Assembly: GCA_963971575.1 (NCBI GenBank)
Contig: OZ020611.1
Coordinates: 239,778,654 to 239,842,653 of the forward strand
Length of the DNA: 64,000 nt
Direction of reading: 5' to 3'
Origin: Liopterus haemorrhoidalis
Lineage: Eukaryota > Arthropoda > Insecta > Coleoptera > Dytiscidae
Position numbers and translations under genes: made by a program. Positions 1 through 13,273 of this stretch are shown here, piece by piece. Below the pieces are notes generated by a model that was given only the letters and a program-made list of their open reading frames with translations, did no database searches and was not told the origin of the DNA. The first letter of the stretch is position 1; each line of letters starts with the position of its first letter.

Positions 1-381
1 AAATAAAATTAATTTTCAAAATTAACAATTCCATTGTTTACTGTATAACATAGTACAAACAAATTTTAAACGATTATTTTAATTTTAAGTTTCCCAATAA
101 TATTATTTTATTTAAAATTCCCGCAAATTCTTCAAATAATAGTTTGCCAGGCCCCCACTGGGAGTAGCACGTATGCTGCCAATTTGACACTTTAAGATTC
201 GCTTCTCTTTCTATGTTCTTTTTCTGTTGTTCTATGGTGTTAACTATAATATGTTTTATATTATAATAAGTTACTAGATGTTTTCATTTTGACGAATCCA
301 TGTGAAACTAGTGTGGCTATAATTTCTACCGTACATACATACAGACAGACAGACAGACACATGAGTGACGTTATAAAGCCT
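1..381. other. AT-rich flank, nothing recognised
   Basis: No coding exon is seen. A short (CAGA)n run lies at about 341-358. It resembles the CAGA/GTCT tract inside the AGGGTTTTGTAGG repeat family found elsewhere in the window. Confidence 0.5.
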
Positions 382-836
382 GAAACAGAATGCAAAGCGC
401 GCTACGCCGTCAGCGCGCGTTCATTTGCGACGGCGTTGCGTTAGCGCCGTTGAAGAACGGCGTTGAATTTTCGCCTGCACACAATGTAATAATTTTTAAC
501 GCCGTCAAAGTAACAAGTGACAACCTATATCTGTGTTTATAGGTGCGCTTTCTTTTATTAAAATTATAATGGATGATGAAGACTTGTGTGTGATGTTATT
601 TATGTTGTATGCAAGTTATTTATACATACAAACACTTTACCATTCAGTAAAAACTGAGGTTAGGTGTTCTACGTCAACGTTCAACGGCGTCAAAAGTTGG
701 AAGTTGACGAACACAACAAGTAGGACGTCACACATTCTGTGCACTTGCGTACGACAGCTTGGTTTTAACTTTTCTCTGACAGATAGCGCCGTCCAAACGG
801 CGTCAACGCGCCGTAGAACTCGTTGCATTCTGTTCC
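382..836. mobile_element. GC-rich MITE with inverted ends
   Basis: Ends are imperfect inverted repeats sharing ACAGAATGCAA. The interior is full of GGCGT/ACGCC words, strikingly GC-rich against the AT-rich surroundings. Open frames across it follow from the GC content and are not gene candidates. No convincing target duplication is visible. Confidence 0.55.
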
Positions 837-2211
<1,375 letters not shown>

Positions 2212-2474
2212 CTAAGTACAAAAATATAAGGTACAAACAGGTAATGTCAGTTAAATCACTCGCCCTACATCAATCTCAAATAAAAACACATTTCATAAAA
2301 TTCATTACGCATACAAAAATATATTAACAGAGCGATCTAGACTAAATATCCTTTCTTTGACGTAGAATACATCTATCGTTTCATTCCACTGTAAAAATCT
2401 GTGTCCCAATAAATTGTACACCAGACTTTCTTCAATAATTAAACTATAAAAGCTAGCAACAATATAATAACCAA

Positions 2475-2622
2475 GTTAAAGAGAGGAAGGTCCAAAGGAT
2501 CTACCAAATAGTATTCAAGGTCAGATGACGCAATAATGAACAGCGCGTGCGCGTCCGCCATTTTGTGGTGACATCAAAGCTTGACGTGCACTGTAAAATT
2601 AATATAACTCAGGACCGCGACG
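2475..2622. repeat. 148-bp direct repeat, copy 1
   Basis: Close match to 3160-3307 in the same orientation, 685 bases apart. Shares a GC-rich core with GCGCGTGCGCGTCCGCC and an end GGACCGCGACG. May be fragments of a retrotransposon LTR or of a duplicated element; no coding remains are seen between them. Confidence 0.7.
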
Positions 2623-2866
2623 TGATAGCATGTACCACGAGGTATCATTCGGTTCATCTACGCGAGAACTATCGATATCTGTAATATTTGTGAAAACTTA
2701 TTTAAACAAAAAGAAAATATATAAATAAAAATAAATCTCTATAAACCTAAAGTCTGCATATTCTTTAATTTTTGGCACCCACCAAACATCCCACACGACT
2801 CATTCTACGCCAGAAAACCTGCGGCCATGGCTTCGAAAAGCCTATACCCTCTTTTATACCCAAGAT

Positions 2867-3022
2867 CAGTGTTTCTCAACCGGTGGTCCGCGCACAAATT
2901 TTTTTATTAATATTAATAATGGGCATTTACGCAAAAAAAATGTTTTTCTAGACGTTGGTGGTCCGCAATTAGTGTGGAATTCTGAAAGCGGTCCGCAACT
3001 GTCGAAGGTTTGAGAAACACTG
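2867..3022. mobile_element. hAT-type MITE (CAGTGTTTCTCAA ends)
   Basis: 156 bp, inverted ends CAGTGTTTCTCAA / TTGAGAAACACTG. Flanked by CCCAAGAT and CCCTAGGT, a target duplication matching at 6 of 8 bases, as hAT elements make. Lies between the two 148-bp direct repeats in FAM76 intron 1. Confidence 0.8.
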
Positions 3023-3159
3023 CCCTAGGTCACCTTTCCGCAATTTTTTTACCCTAGCCAAAGCCAAATTATAGAGAAACTTAAACGATTAAAAATCGTC
3101 TAGACTGCTTTTACTTCAAATCTTGCAATAACGATATTTGTATTTTGTATTTGTATTGA

Positions 3160-3307
3160 GTTAAAGAGAGGATGGTCCAAAGGATCTACCGAAATAGTGT
3201 TCAAGGTCAGATGACGTAATAACGACAGCGCGTGCGCGTCCGCCATTTTGTGGTGACATCAAAGATCGGCGCGCGTTGTTAAATTAATATAACTCGGGAC
3301 CGCGACG
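3160..3307. repeat. 148-bp direct repeat, copy 2
   Basis: Second copy of the unit at 2475-2622, differing at scattered positions. The interval between copies holds a hAT MITE, which must have inserted into DNA already between them or into the parent element. Confidence 0.7.
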
Positions 3308-3779
3308 CATACAATTTTTTTAAAGAAAGGAAACGTAAACAAGATCGAAAAAGAAATTGATAATATTTAATATCAGTTTTAACTAAAATGCAACGGATAA
3401 CAATTTTTAAAAAAGCTGAATATCGGTTATTCGGCCTAATCAGACTGCCGAATACCGGATTATCTTATTTTATTTATTTTCCATCGGCCCATTTCTGCAA
3501 CGAGGCTAATGGCTGAAATACCGGATTATCTGGCCGAATAGTACTCTTAATTGTAAAGTATCAACAATTTTTTTTTTTTTTTGATACCCAAGTATCGATA
3601 AGTATCGATATCATATTCTCAGTATCTCATATTCCTAGTTACTGCAGAGTGTATTTTTCGTAGGAGTCAGGATGGTTTGATTAAGTCAAGAGTAAACTAT
3701 GTAGAAAAAACGGTTCTAACCGTTTTTTCGAAAATTTCCGAAAATTTCATTATGTTGTTCGTTGTGAAGTGGATTTTTC
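3308..3779. other. Intron DNA without recognised element
   Basis: AT-rich FAM76 intron. Contains repeated words such as CCGAATA and a poly-T tract at about 3570. No exon or complete transposon identified. Confidence 0.45.
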
Positions 3780-4275
3780 ATAGTTCAATTTATTGATCAA
3801 TAAATTGAAAATCTTCAATTTATTGATGTGTGTAAAGTGTTCAAATTTCATCAATAAATTGAAAAATTTATTGATGAAAAAGTGATCAATTTATTTTGAA
3901 AATAGAACAAGTTCTATTTTTCATAATTTTTTTAGGGAATTCTAGGTATATTTTTATCTGGTTAGTTATTGCCAACAAGTTGGCAAATAGCAATAAGTGT
4001 AGCAAAACCAAGAAATGTATAGGTTATGTTTTGTTTTCAAATTTCACAGAACCGCAAACGTTTTAATTCACCGTCAACTAGGTTATTTCTTTTGTTTTTG
4101 TTCACAGCTCGTAGTTTTGTGAAGATTTTCCCAATATTTTCATTTTGATAAATGTCAATATATTTTACAGTTGGTAATTTAAGTTAAAAAAAATTGATGT
4201 GTGTACAGTAATCTTTTTATTTTCAAGGTTATCAATAAATTGTTCAATTAATTGACAAAAAAATTGATCAATAAA
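3780..4275. mobile_element. Hairpin MITE rich in CAATTTATTG/CAATAAATTG
   Basis: Related along its length to 34453-34952: both share a core with ATAGAACAAGTTCTAT, a GGGAATTCTAGGTATA word and ATTGCCAAC. The ends are built of short inverted words; here they are mainly CAATTTATTG and CAATAAATTG, whereas the other copy uses the palindrome TCAATTAATTGA. Exact ends are not sharp in this copy. Confidence 0.6.
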
Positions 4276-4430
4276 TCATCGTTTGAACAGCATTGTGTTT
4301 TAACTTGTTATTTTTCCCAAATATTCACCGCTAATGATTTAACGTATAAGTTTCGCGCATACACAATGGCGTCACTGGCTCTTTCTCTATTGAAACAGAC
4401 TCCTGTATGGTACATAACTGTACGCTAATA

Positions 4431-5037
4431 CCCTTTTCACACTAGAACTTTAAGACAAGCGAACTTAAAGTTCACCGATGTTTAACATCGATTCGCTTTC
4501 ACACTTGATGTTTAAATCTCTGGTGCTGTCATCTGCTACAGTAATTTTGTTATTCAGTTACCATCAGGAAATTACTAGTTTTAAACTGTCTGCGCAGACG
4601 CACATTTTGAATTATTATAAGCAAATATGGATATTTCATTTCATTCTACAATAAAGATACTAAAATAAAGAATATATTACACCTGTATTAACATATAAGT
4701 CGATACATTTTATCTCAATTATTGTAGCTCTGTATTGTATTAAATACATTATTAAAATAACTAATTTAATTATAACAATAAATATAAACTTCTTATAACG
4801 TCGATATAATACAGTATTCTTGTTTATGATAATATAAAATGTTGACAGCACAAATTCAAACAGTATTTATTTATAATAAAAATTATGTTGGCAATGCGGA
4901 CTACGTTTAACACGCAGATTTGCGTACTAAAGCTTGCTTGGTTAGGTTAGCCTAGGTTTAGGCCATAAGCTTTCACACCAACACTTTAACTCTCCTTCAC
5001 TTTAACATCCAAACTTAAATATCTGGTGTGAAAAGGG
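4431..5037. mobile_element. MITE with TA target site, CCCTTTTCACAC ends
   Basis: 607 bp with inverted ends CCCTTTTCACAC / GTGTGAAAAGGG and TA on both sides (4429-4430, 5038-5039), as for Tc1/mariner-type elements. No transposase remains. Lies in FAM76 intron 1. Confidence 0.75.
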
Positions 5038-5094
5038 TATAAGGGTTGCATTGCAGTCAAAATGGATACAGTTTTCAATAAACATATATTAAAA

Positions 5095-5948
5095 CAGGGC
5101 TTCGTACCGGAACTGAACCGAAAACCGAAAAAAAACCGTTATTTTTGTCGGAACAAAAACCGGAGCTGAACCGAAAAAATATCGGTTTATTTCGATTCAG
5201 ATAATGTTTCTGGGAGTGAATTATAAATACATTTTATAAGATTTTTTTTTTATACTGACGAGCAGAAAAAATCGTATTTTTTTTAAATGATGAAAAAGTT
5301 GCGCTTCTATTATTTTGGGAAGGGGGGGGTTGAATGCCCAGAAACCCCCCCTGGCAGCGGCCTTGTTATGATTATTACAAAATAAGGAATAAAATGTTCT
5401 TCTAAATTAAAATAGAAAATAAATTTTTAATACAAATAAAAGCATGTAAAAATTTATCACTCGGAACTGAACCGAAAACCGAAAAAAACCGTTATTTTTG
5501 TGGAACGAAAACCGGAGTTCAACCGAAAAAAAAATTGGTTTATTTAGGTTCAGATAATGTTTCTGGGAGTGAATATAAAATACATTTTATTTAAGATTAT
5601 TTTTTAACTAACGAGCAGAAAAAATCTTAATTTTTTTTAACTGATAAAAAAAAAATTGCGCTTCTATTATTTCGGGAAGTGGGGGTTGAATGCCCGGAAA
5701 CCCCCCCTGGCAGCGGCCTTGGTATGATTATTACAATATAAAGAATAAAATATTCTTCTAAATTAAAATAGAAAATAAATTTCTAATACAAATAAAAACA
5801 TTAAAAATTTATCACTCGGAACTGAACCGAAAACCGAAATAAACCGTTATTTTTGTTGGAATGAAAACCGCAACTGAACTGATATCTTTTTTTTTTAATT
5901 GAACCGGAACTAATACCGAAACAAAAAAAAAAACGGTTCGAAGCCCTA
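5095..5948. mobile_element. hAT-type MITE, CAGGGCTTCG ends, tandem interior
   Basis: Begins CAGGGCTTCG and ends CGAAGCCCTA; flanks TATTAAAA and TATTAAAG form a 7-of-8 duplication typical of hAT. The interior is about three tandem units of roughly 355 bp, each starting with GGAACTGAACCGAAAACCG (units near 5109, 5463, 5818). Same family as 10383-12515. No transposase is present. Confidence 0.85.
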
Positions 5949-5956
5949 TATTAAAG

Positions 5957-7244
5957 GAAAATTTTAAGTTTTCGTTTTAAACAAACAAAATTTCAAATAT
6001 CATTTATCATTCTCCTTATATCATCATTATCCTTATATCATCTCTACTGTCTTGCCAATAATTTTATATTTCCTCCTAAAATTTAATTTAATTTATTTTT
6101 TTTAAGGTTTGCTCTGTAATTATTATTATTTTATTTTTTTTCATTTTCAATGCTTATAACTTCAAATTATATTCTTTTTCAAAACGTAATAGTTTATTTT
6201 TTTAATAAAAATACTTTTTTAAGTAGACTTAAATATTAATATGTTCATAAACAGACACGCATCCTAGGGGGGCTAATCCCCCCCCATTAAAAATATGATT
6301 TTATAAAATGCATTTTTCATGTTACGGGACAATTATATAAGTGAACCCCCACAAGAGAATATTCTGGCTTCTGAGTCCCCTCTAATAATAAATTATGGGT
6401 GCGCGCCTTTTCCTAACGCCCAGGTGGCACATAGGACAGATAAGTTTTCTGTTTCTTAACTTCTGAAATAAGAAACTGAAGAAAATATAAGTCACGTGCG
6501 TCATGGCGTGACGTTTCAACTCGCTCTAATATCCCTTTATTTATTAGTACTCATTGTTAAATATTAATTACTCAAGGCTGAGTCAACCCCTGAGCCTATT
6601 TGCACAGTCTCATGCCCCATATCCAACCGTCATATTATCAAGCTACGGCATTTATTAAGCTTTGATAAATAACTCTTATAATCAAGAATTTTAATAAAAA
6701 ATTACTTACTAATTACTTAAAAATAAATTTAAAAAGCAAATATTATTATCCATTTTGTAAAATTGAAATTTTCATATTTCATCTTCCGAACTATATAGTT
6801 CGTAACAATAGTTATCATTTATAAACTGTAAATTAAATTTTATAATACTTATTTTATTGCTCATAAATCAATATGAAATAAGGCAAATAGTACATTAATA
6901 TTTGTATTGAGTTTACGAGACAAAAATATCTTTTCGTAGGCCACAAATATTTTACGAAGTTTTTATTCTTGGTGTATGAAGACATCTTTAACTGACTTAA
7001 TAAAACATTTGCATTAAAACATTGAAAATAACCTGCTGAATAATCACTTTTCATCACAATTAATCACTTTTGTTTTAATCAATTGTTTATTTCGAAACCT
7101 TACGTGACGTATAACCTATCTTTTGAACTCTGACAGTTGTACATTAAAAACAAAATAAGTTATAAAATAGAACAAAATTAACATACAATTAACATGATCT
7201 TATTAACAGTAATAAGACATTAGAATTGTAAAATTCTAACTTAC
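5957..7244. other. FAM76 intron 1, no recognised element
   Basis: AT-rich. A C-tract region at about 6270-6290 and a slightly GC-richer patch at 6380-6420 stand out, but no inverted ends or coding similarity were recognised. Confidence 0.4.
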
Positions 7245-7331
7245 CTTGCACAGCTGTTGCCCAGCGGATAATTCTTCGAAAGGATGTCTTGAAAAACATC
7301 GTGAACAAGCGAATAATGCTGGTGCACTCAT
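7245..7331 (-). CDS. FAM76: FAM76 family protein, first coding exon
   Basis: 29 codons from ATG (7331-7329) to an AAG|GTAAGT donor at 7244. The product starts MSAPALFACSRC and ends EELSAGQQLCK, matching the FAM76 N-terminus with its first CxxC and the QLCK segment directly before exon 2. The start is chosen because it sits at the family's usual position and the first cysteine pair follows at residues 9 and 12. Phase 0 at the donor agrees with exon 2. Together the three exons give 167 residues plus a partial codon; the usual family length is over 300, so the C-terminal half is missing from the window. The promoter should lie just above 7331; no clear core element was identified. Confidence 0.93.
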
Positions 7332-8031
7332 TTTAAAAACGTTTTTAATAATAAATTATAACTACGTTATCAAAAACTACACTTTAAAAAAGCCGAAATT
7401 TGACCTAGCCTATCTTTGAAGCAACGGATTGAAGTTTGACACGGTAAATCAGTGTTTACCGATGGCTTGGAAAGGTGATAAATAACCCTAATTTAAAAGA
7501 AAAATACCCTAGAAGTTTAGACACGAAATTTAAAAATTCTAATAACACATTTAAAACTGATGACATGAGTTTTTTTTTTGTTTATGTTTCACTTTCGTTT
7601 CGAAATTTTGTATTGTATTTTATTAATTAGAAACAATATTTACAATTTTATTTACCACTGTTTCCAAATGGATATTTAACATTAATTTACGTAAAATATA
7701 AATATATTAACAAAATAAAATGACAGGTTTTTCTCAATAAAAACACAGGTGTAATTAATTTAAACCAGTTTATTCGTCGAAATATGCATCATCATCATGA
7801 TTTTCTCTCACAAAATTAATTAGATATTTATATTAATTAGATTTTATGCAATTAAATATTTTGACTTGCAAATAATTAGAAAATGCTTTTAGTGTCATTT
7901 TTGTTTCGTTTATCTAGAGAGAGAAACAAGTGAAAATCAATTAGAGTATTAGTTTTCAATCCTTTTACATCAGTGGGACACTTTTGAAGGTCCAAAAATT
8001 TGGTGACACACTTATTGAGACCTGACATTAC
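7332..8031. other. FAM76 upstream flank
   Basis: Presumed promoter side of FAM76. AT-rich, with no recognised regulatory motif or transposon; the THAP element begins at 8032. Confidence 0.4.
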
Positions 8032-8854
8032 CTATAGAGGAAAAATTTTAAGATCGTAGCGCCACGTGGATTTTTTTTTAACCATTCTAAATCAGATACC
8101 ACTTGACATTTACTAGTAAATAATAGCGAAAAGTGTATCAAAAAACGACAAAAAATAAATAATTGTTTGGGATTTTCTGATTTTGTGAAGTGACATTACT
8201 TGTAAACATCTAAAATACTACATTTTGTGATCTGGTTTTAAGTTATGGCGGTTTTCCATTGTCGATTATTTTAACTATATTGGGGGAAATAATAATTCCC
8301 GTGTTGTTTACCAAGGGGTAGAAATCTACAATGCTGGGCATATAATATTGTGTGGAGTCACTGAAAAAAACAGAGAGTTCATAAAGATTTATGCATTATG
8401 CCTACAGACTTGTGCATTAAAAACCCACACACAATAACAGGAATTTTCAAGATATGCGATAATAAATACAAAATTGAAAATATTTTTTGTAGTCACTATC
8501 ATTAAAATGTAATGAGCAAACTTTGATATAAGGGCTCACTTTTTTTCCAATTTTTAAATTGTTTATCTAAACATCGCGTCGATTCCTAACCTCTTGCTTT
8601 CCCAATTTTGTTTCGAACCGTACGGTGTCTGATATTAGTGGAAACAAATGAAACTATATTTCCGGGTTTCTTCTTTTCAATGAATTGCACATAGGCACAC
8701 AACAATATGTATTATACATTTTTCAATGATTATAATAAAACTTTAAAAACAAACTTCATATAAAACCAATACACAAAACGAAATGTTATCTGATGTACAC
8801 AAGTTCATGAAACGCTCACCAGATGGTAGGGTGCTTAGCTGTAAATCCCTATAG
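8032..8854 (-). mobile_element. THAP-domain DNA element, copy 1 (inverted)
   Basis: About 823 bp bounded by CTATAG words; nearly the same sequence as 13791-14612 in the opposite orientation. Carries a THAP-domain reading frame on the minus strand (8447-8719). THAP domains are the DNA-binding part of P-element-type transposases, so this is probably a nonautonomous relative. The catalytic part is absent. Confidence 0.7.
8447..8719 (-). pseudogene. THAP-domain fragment, two in-frame stops
   Basis: Reads MYNTYCCVPMCNSLKRR, the start of a C2CH zinc finger, then a stop (TAG) where copy 2 has serine before FHLF, and a second TAG after NRRDV shared with copy 2. The later CSLHF supplies the expected CxxH pair. 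Same 273-base length as the frame at 13926-14198. Confidence 0.65.
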
Positions 8855-9174
8855 AGGCGCTGTTTTCGCTTACAAAATGGCGATTGGAATAGTATTTTTT
8901 TGACATTTGCTATTTGATACACAAGAATTCACATTGCAGTTAATTTTCTATTGCGATTTTAAAGACATCTTATTAAATTTTTCTTCACTTTAACACATAC
9001 AAACAATGCAATTAAATGAGCCACATCCAACAAAATCCTATTCCGTTAAGTTCCAAAATATCCGCTAGGCGTCACTTCAGTTATTGTCAGTTCTCAATAC
9101 AGTATATTTTTATATACAGAGTGTTCCCTTTTTCTTTTTTAACACAGGAAATACTATGTTAAAATTTTTATTTA

Positions 9175-10231
9175 TAGTGCGTTCAAAGGTGAGTTTGCAG
9201 TATAGCACTTATGCAGTGATGGGCGCGTAAGTTACATGATGTAAGTTACCTCATTGTTGACGCGTAAACAACTGATGTAAAGTAAACACAAAACTCTTGT
9301 AAACAATGTAAACAACGTAAACAATGATTTAGACATGCGCACTTGTTTTGAATTACAGAACCTCATTTTCAATACATTTTTATAAATAATAAAATTTTAA
9401 TGAAACGATTTTAAATGAAAAAGTAAGTATATAAAATTAGGACAATTAGGATGAATAAAAATTGAATTTGCATCATTATACAGGTGTTACATACAAATTA
9501 GTAAATATGAATATGAAAAATAAAAACTTTTTTCTTTAAAAAATTCAGTATAATTTTTTTAATAACAAAATACATTAAATTTCACCTTTAAGAAAATCAG
9601 CCTATATTTTTTAATAACGAAAAGATTCATTGCAAATTTTGCATAACGCCCTATATTTTCTTTCATTTTCTTTAATTAAAACAAAACCTAGTTCTTCAGA
9701 ACTATTCCTTCGATTTCTTCCCACCATTTTTTAAATAAATTTATTGTTTTGAACTGAATATACTTGTTCATTAACTCTCTATTATTCGTATTAAATAACT
9801 AAAACTAACTTCATTATTTGACAGTTTACAAACTTTCCATTGTTTACATTGCTGACAAGTTTACCAATTGTTTACATAAGTTTACACGTAAACGTAAACA
9901 ATTAAAGTTTACGTGTAAACGCCCATCACTGCTCTTATGGCAAATGGGAGCGGTGTTGCCAAATGTTGTAAAAGTGTCAAATGTGTCAATTATAATAATA
10001 CGAAAAACTCGTATGATTTATAAAAATCAACTCTTATAAAACTAAAAAAAAACACTCAACAAAAACAAATGGCCATTTGTAGAATACTGCGTCTTCACAG
10101 ATCAGCGCGTTTTAGAGCTGGCAACGGCGACAAGCAAGAAAAGGATAGCGTCATTGTGTAAACCTATTAGAGAGTATGAAAAAGAACTACTCCATATGCT
10201 CTGTACTGCAAACTCACCTTTGAACGCACTA
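9175..10231. mobile_element. TA-target MITE with near-perfect 30-bp inverted ends
   Basis: Ends TAGTGCGTTCAAAGGTGAGT... are inverted copies that match over about 30 bases; TA flanks both sides (9173-9174, 10232-10233). Interrupted by the hAT MITE at 9214-9931, so this element is the older of the two. A partial relative is at about 36281-36336. Confidence 0.85.
9214..9931. mobile_element. hAT-type MITE nested in TA-target MITE
   Basis: 718 bp with inverted ends CAGTGATGGGCGCGTAA / GCCCATCACTG, subterminal GTTTAC/GTAAAC words and flanks CACTTATG / CTCTTATG (7 of 8). Same family as 29422-30396. The interior has no transposase. Confidence 0.88.
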
Positions 10232-10382
10232 TAGCAAATAAATAATTTTTATTGATAAAATAGACACAAAATTAAATTGAAAAATTGTGGTTACTGACTT
10301 ACAAATTGTCATGAGAACAATCACAAAAAAAAATCTCAGATTAGCAAAAATAGCAAGATATTCGGATTTGATACCATAAAAG

Positions 10383-12515
10383 CAGGGCTTCGAACCGTTA
10401 TTTTTTTCGTTTCGGTTTTCGTTCCGGTTCAATTAAAAAATTATATATCAGTTCGGTTCCGGTTTTCGTTCCGGCAAAAATTACAGTTTTTTTCGGTTTT
10501 CGGTTCAGTTCCGAATGATACATTTTTAAATGCTTTTATTTGTATTAGAAATTTATTTTCTACTATAATTCAGAAGTAATTTTTTTAAATTTGAAAAATG
10601 GTATGCTGCATCTTTGGCTAGTAGCTCCCAAAGAACATACAAACTTACTTAGAGCTATTAACAATATTGAATGGAAAAAACATTCCAAAAATTTATTTTC
10701 ACATTACTTACAAAACATTTAAAATTCACAGAATTTTTGAAATTTGAATAAATGGTGTACAGCACTTTAGGCCATTAGCGCCCAAAGAACATACATACTT
10801 ACAGATGTTAAAAATATTGAAACGTAAAAACATTTACTTAACATTTACAAAAATTTACTTACACAATACTTACAAAAAAATTAAAATCAACATAATTTTT
10901 TGAAATTTGTAAAAATAGTGTGCAGCATCTTTGGCTATTAGCACCCAAAAACATAAAACTTAAAGCTATTAAAAATATTGAATCGAAAAAACATTTTCAA
11001 AACTATTTTCCTGCACAATATTTACAAAAATCTTGAAATCCACAGAATTTTTTGAAATTTTAAATAATGGTGTACAGCAGTTTAGGCTATTAGCGCCCAA
11101 AGAACATACAAACTTACTTAAAGCTGTTAAAAATATTGAGACGTAAAAACATTCCAAAAATTCACAATACTTACAAAAATTTTAAAATTCACCGAATTTT
11201 TGTACATTTAAGAAAATGCTGTGTAGCATTTTCGGCTATTAGCGCCCAAGGAACATACATACTTAGAGCTATTAAAAATATTGAATCGAAAAAACATAAA
11301 ATTTACCTGTACAATACTTACAAAAAATTTAAAATCCACAGTATTTTTTGAATTTTGAGAAAATGGTGTGCAGCATGTTTGGCTATTAGCTTCCAAGGGA
11401 TGTCGACTCAGAATAGGATGTCCCTTCTTAACCTTTCAATAGACACTCAACTTGTTTCATCACTATTATTGCACTTTTTCAAATTTCACTTTTTATAAAA
11501 CTAGTAAAAATGTGTACACACAGCATTTATGGCTACTAGCGCTTAAGGTAGTTATTAATTTAAGGGTATTTTATACAAGAAATGCACTGGTCAACATGTG
11601 TTGTTACTTGGAACGTTTCATAAACGATTGTGAACGAAATATTTGGAAGGATTAATGATGTAATATCAACCAAAATTATCAAATAAAGGTTTAAGTAAAG
11701 AAATTAATCCTCTTAATTAGTTTTGCTAATGAGAATTTGAATGTGGATTTTTTTGCGTAGTTCTGTATTGCGTAAACAATAAATGGTCCACGACAGTGCA
11801 CAGCAATTTAAATATAAAAATTTAAAAATAATTTTTTAAATTTATAATAATTTTGTTAACCAGTATTAGCATTATAGGCTATTCTAAACATTTACGCGGA
11901 ACTAAATTGCTTTTGTGTAGTTCTGTATTTTAACAACAAATGTATAAACAATAAATGGACCCCGACAGTGCACAGCATTTTTAAGTATAAAAATTTTAAA
12001 ATATTTTTTAAAATTTATTACAGCGCTTCGAACAGTTATTTTTTTCGTTTCGGTTTTTATTCCGGTTCAATTAAAAAAATATATATCAGTTCGGTTCCGG
12101 TTTTCGTTCTGGCAAAAATAACGGTTTTTTTCGGTTTTCGGTTCAGTTCCGAGTGATAAATTTTTAAATGCTTTTATTTGTATTAGAAATTTATTTTCTA
12201 CTATAATTTAGAAGAACATTTTATTCTTTATTTTGTAATAATCATACCAAGGCCGCTGCCAGGGGGGTTTGGGTGTTCCCCCCTCCCCTGAAATAATAGA
12301 AGCAATTTATTTTTTACTTGTCAGAAAAATTACGTTTTTTTTCCTGCTAATCAGTTTAAAAAATAATCTTAAATAAAATGTAATTTATATTCACTCACAT
12401 AACCATTATCTGAACCGAAATAAACCGATATTTTTTTCGGTTCAGTTCCGGTTTTCGTTCCGACAAAAATGACGGTTTTTTTCGGTTTTCGGTTCAGTTC
12501 CGGTTCGAAGCCCTG
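10383..12515. mobile_element. hAT element with perfect 8-bp duplication
   Basis: 2,133 bp from CAGGGCTTCGAACCG to CGGTTCGAAGCCCTG, flanked by CATAAAAG on both sides (10375-10382, 12516-12523). Same family as 5095-5948. The interior holds a tandem array (10590-11400) and a second internal terminus at 12021 (CAGCGCTTCGAAC), suggesting a copy inserted into or fused with another. No transposase reading frame was found, so it is nonautonomous. Confidence 0.9.
10590..11405. repeat. Tandem array, ~150-160 bp units
   Basis: The words CAGCA...GGC(T)ATTAGC and CCCAAAGAACATAC recur near 10627, 10781, 10944, 11096, 11245 and 11392, giving five to six diverged units inside the hAT element. Short open frames across it are by-products. 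Confidence 0.75.
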
Positions 12516-12537
12516 CATAAAAGTGCACCAACATCCA

Positions 12538-12721
12538 CAGTGGCGCACCCAGAGGGGCGGTCCTCCCCCAAAAAGGGGGGAAATATAAAATTTCTTAATT
12601 CTTTATCACTATGGTCTTAGGTAAATCACTTGTATATTACAAGTGAGGACCTTTTTTTTTTAGTCATCACTTGTATTTTTTGTCATCCGCCCCCCCAAAA
12701 AAATTCCTGGGTGCGCCACTG
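12538..12721. mobile_element. hAT-type MITE, CAGTGGCGCACCCAG ends
   Basis: 184 bp with inverted ends CAGTGGCGCACCCAG / CTGGGTGCGCCACTG; flanks AACATCCA / AACACCCA match at 7 of 8. Confidence 0.85.
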
Positions 12722-12771
12722 AACACCCATTTAGGAGCCTATCGACCCTCTCAATCGGTAGTTCTTTAACA

Positions 12772-13273
12772 TCGTCAACCAAAAGACACAAAAAATGCGT
12801 TATTTTCCGAAAATATAATCTGATCAAAAATTCCTGTTGTACTATTTCGGTTCACACCAATATACATTACTTAGAATTTTTTCATATTTTTACTTTAAAC
12901 CATCTGGGCTACAGGGTGTGGGACAAAAAAATTTTTTGCACAATTTTGGCAATAATCCCATCAAAATAATTTATTTTGGAAAAATAAAATTTTGATCGTT
13001 AATCCACATACTAAGGGATTTTATTTGATATCCTACTCAGAATTTAAAAAAAAAAATTTTTTCGATGAGCAAATATTTGTTTTTATTTTTAGGGGGATAT
13101 GTTTTTTAAATTGTTTTAGTATTTTTCCTATGTGCGGGTTAAAGAATTGTATAGGCTAAATTTCAACTCTCTAGGTTTAATCGTTTGGCTACAATTTTTA
13201 CCAAACAGACAGACAGACGACAAAATGACGGTATAAGGGTTTTTTGGTCATACCTACAAAACCCTAAAAATGT
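12772..13273 (-). mobile_element. AGGGTTTTGTAGG family, truncated copy
   Basis: Shares the 5' half of the family seen complete at 59879-61028, including the CAGA/GTCT tract, the ACATATCCCCCT word and the TTGGTTGACGATG word at which it stops. The tRNA-like module and 3' half are missing. Confidence 0.8.
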
